Of a DNA stretch of 25,317 nucleotides, positions 23,241 through 25,317 are shown one piece after another. Positions within the stretch are counted from its first letter, which is position 1; each line of letters opens with the position of its first letter. The notes beneath the pieces were generated by a model, which was not told the DNA's origin, searched no databases, and saw only the letters and a list, made by a program, of their open reading frames with translations. This DNA comes from RUG343 sp964486215 (GTDB taxonomy: Bacteria; Bacillota_I; Bacilli_A; RF39; UBA660): positions 1-25,317 of the forward strand of contig CAZALI010000018.1 of the NCBI GenBank assembly GCA_964486215.1, read 5' to 3'. The position numbers and the translations under genes were made by a program.

Positions 23241-23924
23241 ATGAGTACATTTATGAAAAAAATATTTAGATCATCAATACTAACTTCACTATCATTATTT
23301 ATATTAGGAGTTTTACTATTAGTAGCCAGTGAAGCAACTATAATATCAATATCATATATAATAGGAAGCATATTTGTTTTATTAGGAGTATTTGGTATTA
23401 TACGTTATATAAGAACTTTTAATAGCAGTGACAGAAATGAATTAGATTTAATATATGGAATTGTTACAGTAATGTTAGGATTATTGGTAATTTCTAATCC
23501 TAAAGCAATTGCTGGTATTATACCATTTATATTAGGAATAATAATTATAATTAGTAGTGCTACTAAACTTCATTATGCTTTTCAATTAAAATCAGATCAA
23601 AATGATTTATGGAAATCAACTTTAATAATATCTATCTTAACAACTATTTGTGGAATAATATTATTATTCAATCCATTCGCAGGAGCTGTAGTTATTACTA
23701 AGTTAGTAGGTAGTATAATTGTTGTATATTCAGTATTAGATATTATTTCATCTATTACAATAAGAAATAATGTAGTAAAGATTCATAGAGAAATAGAAAA
23801 CATAGTTAATGAGAATGTAACGGCTGAAGCCGAAGTTGTATCTGAAAAAGATGAAGAAGAAAAGGAAACAAAATCAGTAAAGAAGAATAAAAAGAAGAAA
23901 TCAGGTAAGAAAAATGATAAATAG
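23241..23924 (+). CDS. DUF308/HdeD-like membrane protein
   Basis: This is a 227-aa integral membrane protein with about six helices arranged as three similar hairpins (about 12-55, 70-110 and 127-172). Repeated motifs of the type LLLVASEAT and VISNPKA near helix ends are typical of the DUF308 (HdeD) fold. The last 50 residues are a highly charged cytoplasmic tail rich in Glu and Lys (KKNKKKKSGKKNDK). Relatives occur widely in Firmicutes without a settled function; acid-stress roles are known only for enterobacterial HdeD. Strong SD AGGAGG. It overlaps the following small gene by 11 bases. Confidence 0.85.
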   Translation: MSTFMKKIFRSSILTSLSLFILGVLLLVASEATIISISYIIGSIFVLLGVFGIIRYIRTFNSSDRNELDLIYGIVTVMLGLLVISNPKAIAGIIPFILGIIIIISSATKLHYAFQLKSDQNDLWKSTLIISILTTICGIILLFNPFAGAVVITKLVGSIIVVYSVLDIISSITIRNNVVKIHREIENIVNENVTAEAEVVSEKDEEEKETKSVKKNKKKKSGKKNDK

Positions 23925-24096
23925 TTTCTATGTATTATCCTTTTTTGGAAGATTAGAAGATAAACTATCAGGATTAAATGAAAAGCTAAATGATTTCTTT
24001 GGAACCTATCTAAGTAACCCATTTGCAGGAACTATTATAATGGTAATATTGCTGGTCATTATGTGGGCAGCAGTAAAAGGATTTTCATCAAAATAG
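23914..24096 (+). CDS. Small single-helix membrane protein, unknown
   Basis: This is a 60-aa protein with an amphipathic N-terminal half (RLEDKLSGLNEKLNDFF) and one transmembrane helix (about 39-55) ending in a short basic tail. It begins inside the end of the DUF308 gene in another frame and is followed at once by a terminator, so it is co-expressed. No family was recognised. Confidence 0.65.
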   Translation: MINSFYVLSFFGRLEDKLSGLNEKLNDFFGTYLSNPFAGTIIMVILLVIMWAAVKGFSSK

Positions 24097-24098
24097 TT

Positions 24099-24126
24099 AA
24101 GAACAGTAAAAAACTGTTCTTTTTAT
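24099..24126 (+). terminator. Rho-independent terminator
   Basis: AAGAACAGT (24099-24107) pairs with ACTGTTCTT (24113-24121) around AAAAA, then TTTATTT. Confidence 0.85.
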
Positions 24127-24155
24127 TTGAAAAATTTTATAAAAAAATATATAAT
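24127..24155 (+). promoter_or_regulatory. Sigma-A promoter of the phosphatase gene
   Basis: TTGAAA (24127-24132) and TATAAT (24150-24155) are 17 bases apart, directly after the preceding terminator. The predicted start near 24162 leaves a leader of about 15 nt. Confidence 0.8.
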
Positions 24156-24176
24156 AGGTAGCGAATGAGGTATAAA

Positions 24177-24713
24177 ATGGAAAATTTAGAAATAGGAAAG
24201 AAATATAGCATTCACAGCTATAAGCACGATGGTAGTATTCACAGAGGTTGGGAAGAGGCTATTCTCCTAGATATAAAAGATGACTATTTAGTTTTTGGAA
24301 ATAGTAAAACTAAAGTTACGGAGTCAGATGGAAGAAGTTGGAGAACTAAAGAACCAGCTGTTCTATATTTTTATAAAAAAAGTTGGTTTAATATAATAGG
24401 ACAATATAAAAAGGATGGTATTTATTATTACTGTAATATAGCTTCCCCATATATAATAGAGGATGATACAATAAAATACATTGATTATGATTTGGATTTA
24501 AGAGTATTTCCAAATGGAAGTTTTAAAGTACTAGATAGAGGAGAATATAAATATCATAAAAAGATTATGAATTATTCTAAAGATCTAGATACAATACTTA
24601 AGTATGAACTAACCAAATTAATTGATAAAGCAAGAGGGCAGGATGGTCCATTTCAACAATCAGAAATTAAAGAATACTACCATAAATATAAAGAAATTAA
24701 AGAAAATAATTAG
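24177..24713 (+). CDS. Nucleoside tri-/diphosphate phosphatase (Ntdp, DUF402/YgaC family)
   Basis: This 178-aa cytoplasmic enzyme matches the DUF402 proteins of Firmicutes that hydrolyse nucleoside tri- and diphosphates with a divalent metal. Family landmarks are IHSYKHDGSIHR (12-23), VTESDGRSWRTKEPAVLYF, KKSWFNIIG, YYCNIASPY, the acidic IDYDLDLRVF and a C-terminal GPFQQSEI stretch. The length is normal. ATG 24177 is chosen: TGAGGT sits just before it. The ATG at 24165 would be nearly at the transcript start and adds only four residues. It is a single-gene transcript bounded by promoter and terminator. Confidence 0.92.
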   Translation: MENLEIGKKYSIHSYKHDGSIHRGWEEAILLDIKDDYLVFGNSKTKVTESDGRSWRTKEPAVLYFYKKSWFNIIGQYKKDGIYYYCNIASPYIIEDDTIKYIDYDLDLRVFPNGSFKVLDRGEYKYHKKIMNYSKDLDTILKYELTKLIDKARGQDGPFQQSEIKEYYHKYKEIKENN

Positions 24714-24739
24714 AATAAATGAAAATTTATTCTTTTTTT
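24712..24739 (+). terminator. Rho-independent terminator
   Basis: AGAATAAAT (24712-24720) pairs with ATTTATTCT (24725-24733) around a GAAA tetraloop, then six T. Confidence 0.9.
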
Positions 24740-24832
24740 GTCATAAAATCGTTATTAAATTTAAATATTGAGATTGCTGGTTTTTGCCTCGCAACTTAAC
24801 GCGGAGTTTCTAAAAAAAAGTGCATTTTTTTG

Positions 24833-24861
24833 TTGACTAAATTGGAACTATTTGATATATT
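24833..24861 (+). promoter_or_regulatory. rrn P1: rRNA operon promoter P1
   Basis: TTGACT (24833-24838) and TATATT (24856-24861) are 17 bases apart, about 280 bases upstream of 16S. No reading frame is seen in 24740-25142; this stretch holds only the rRNA promoters and leader. Confidence 0.75.
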
Positions 24862-24995
24862 AATGAGGCAGTTGCGAAAACTGTAAACATTTAAAAATTC
24901 AAAATATTGAGTTTATCTGTTTATAGCAATATGCAATTGTAAAAATATGTACAAATTCCTATGTCAAATATTTTAGTGTAAAGCGTAAAAATATG

Positions 24996-25024
24996 TTGAC
25001 ATACAAATCAAAATTTGTTATATT
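24996..25024 (+). promoter_or_regulatory. rrn P2: rRNA operon promoter P2
   Basis: TTGACA (24996-25001) and TATATT (25019-25024) are 17 bases apart. It is followed by a small GCGAC/GTCGC hairpin (25031-25048) and boxA. Confidence 0.85.
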
Positions 25025-25052
25025 TTTAATGCGACCCCAAAAAGTCGCAAAA

Positions 25053-25065
25053 TGATCTTTGAAAA
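25053..25065 (+). promoter_or_regulatory. boxA antitermination element of the rRNA leader
   Basis: TGATCTTTGAAAA, continuing ACTAAGCAAA, closely resembles the conserved boxA region before 16S in Firmicutes, the Nus-factor site for rRNA antitermination. Confidence 0.75.
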
Positions 25066-25142
25066 CTAAGCAAAACGTCAATTTCGAGTAGCTAGGAAAT
25101 TAATTGAACTTTTAATTACTCGTTAAGAGTAATATTTTATTT

Positions 25143-25317
<175 letters not shown>

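Noticed and set aside
24786..24876. Inverted repeat CGCAAC/GTTGCG with GCCTC/GAGGC around rRNA promoter P1
   Set aside because: The two blocks are in swapped order, so they cannot form one continuous helix; probably chance.

Overview
The window is very AT-rich, low-GC Gram-positive-type DNA. It has AAAGGAG-type ribosome binding sites, sigma-A-type promoters, many U-tailed hairpin terminators, a CIRCE heat-shock operator, a SAM-I (S-box) riboswitch and a Firmicutes-style boxA before 16S rRNA. TGA is used as a stop (genes ending at 10606 and 16711) and TGG as Trp, so UGA shows no sign of recoding. The gene set and the 16S start fit an uncultured gut-type Bacilli/Mycoplasmatota relative (RF39-like), but I cannot place it precisely from sequence alone. 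The window opens inside a tRNA repeat and ends inside a 16S gene, so both ends look like assembly breaks at repeats.

Layout. 1-28 is the 5' part of a tRNA identical to the tRNA-Trp at 22014-22087; nothing else was recognised up to 269. 270-4004 (+) holds a two-component system followed by two surface proteins, one Asn-rich and one beta-helix. 4187-8143 (+) holds a 1172-aa metallophosphoesterase and two small genes. 8169-9067 is a promoter, SAM-I riboswitch, terminator and N-formylglutamate amidohydrolase-like gene. 9090-9661 is an unknown gene with its own consensus promoter and terminator. 9660-13563 (-) holds a CIRCE-controlled small heat-shock protein, then a run of four genes reading leftward: membrane-anchored unknown, CDF metal transporter, YggS-type PLP protein, small membrane-anchored unknown. 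13651-13783 (-) is a candidate small RNA with its own promoter and terminator. 13809-19000 (+) is the surface operon: a SipW-class small secreted protein, an ER-type (SipW-like) signal peptidase with a large multi-helix N-terminus, a DUF5305-type protein, and a 755-aa SipW-class protein carrying a Hint (hedgehog/intein) domain. 19033-21939 holds membrane-anchored unknowns and a protein with an NPKTG sorting-like motif in its middle. 22014-22134 (-) is tRNA-Trp with promoter and terminator. 22160-24739 holds DUF3048, DUF308, a small membrane protein and a nucleoside tri/diphosphatase (Ntdp/DUF402). 24833-25317 is the start of an rRNA operon with tandem promoters and boxA.

The most interesting parts are: (1) the SipW/DUF5305/Hint surface operon; (2) the divergent candidate small RNA, with an unpaired C-rich stretch and an anti-Shine-Dalgarno loop, whose C-rich stretch matches the unusual G-rich leaders of two genes in this window; (3) a SAM riboswitch in front of a formyl-amino-acid-hydrolase-like gene, with a closing helix longer than P1 that competes with it; and (4) a very large phosphoesterase that appears to carry a degenerate copy of its own domain.
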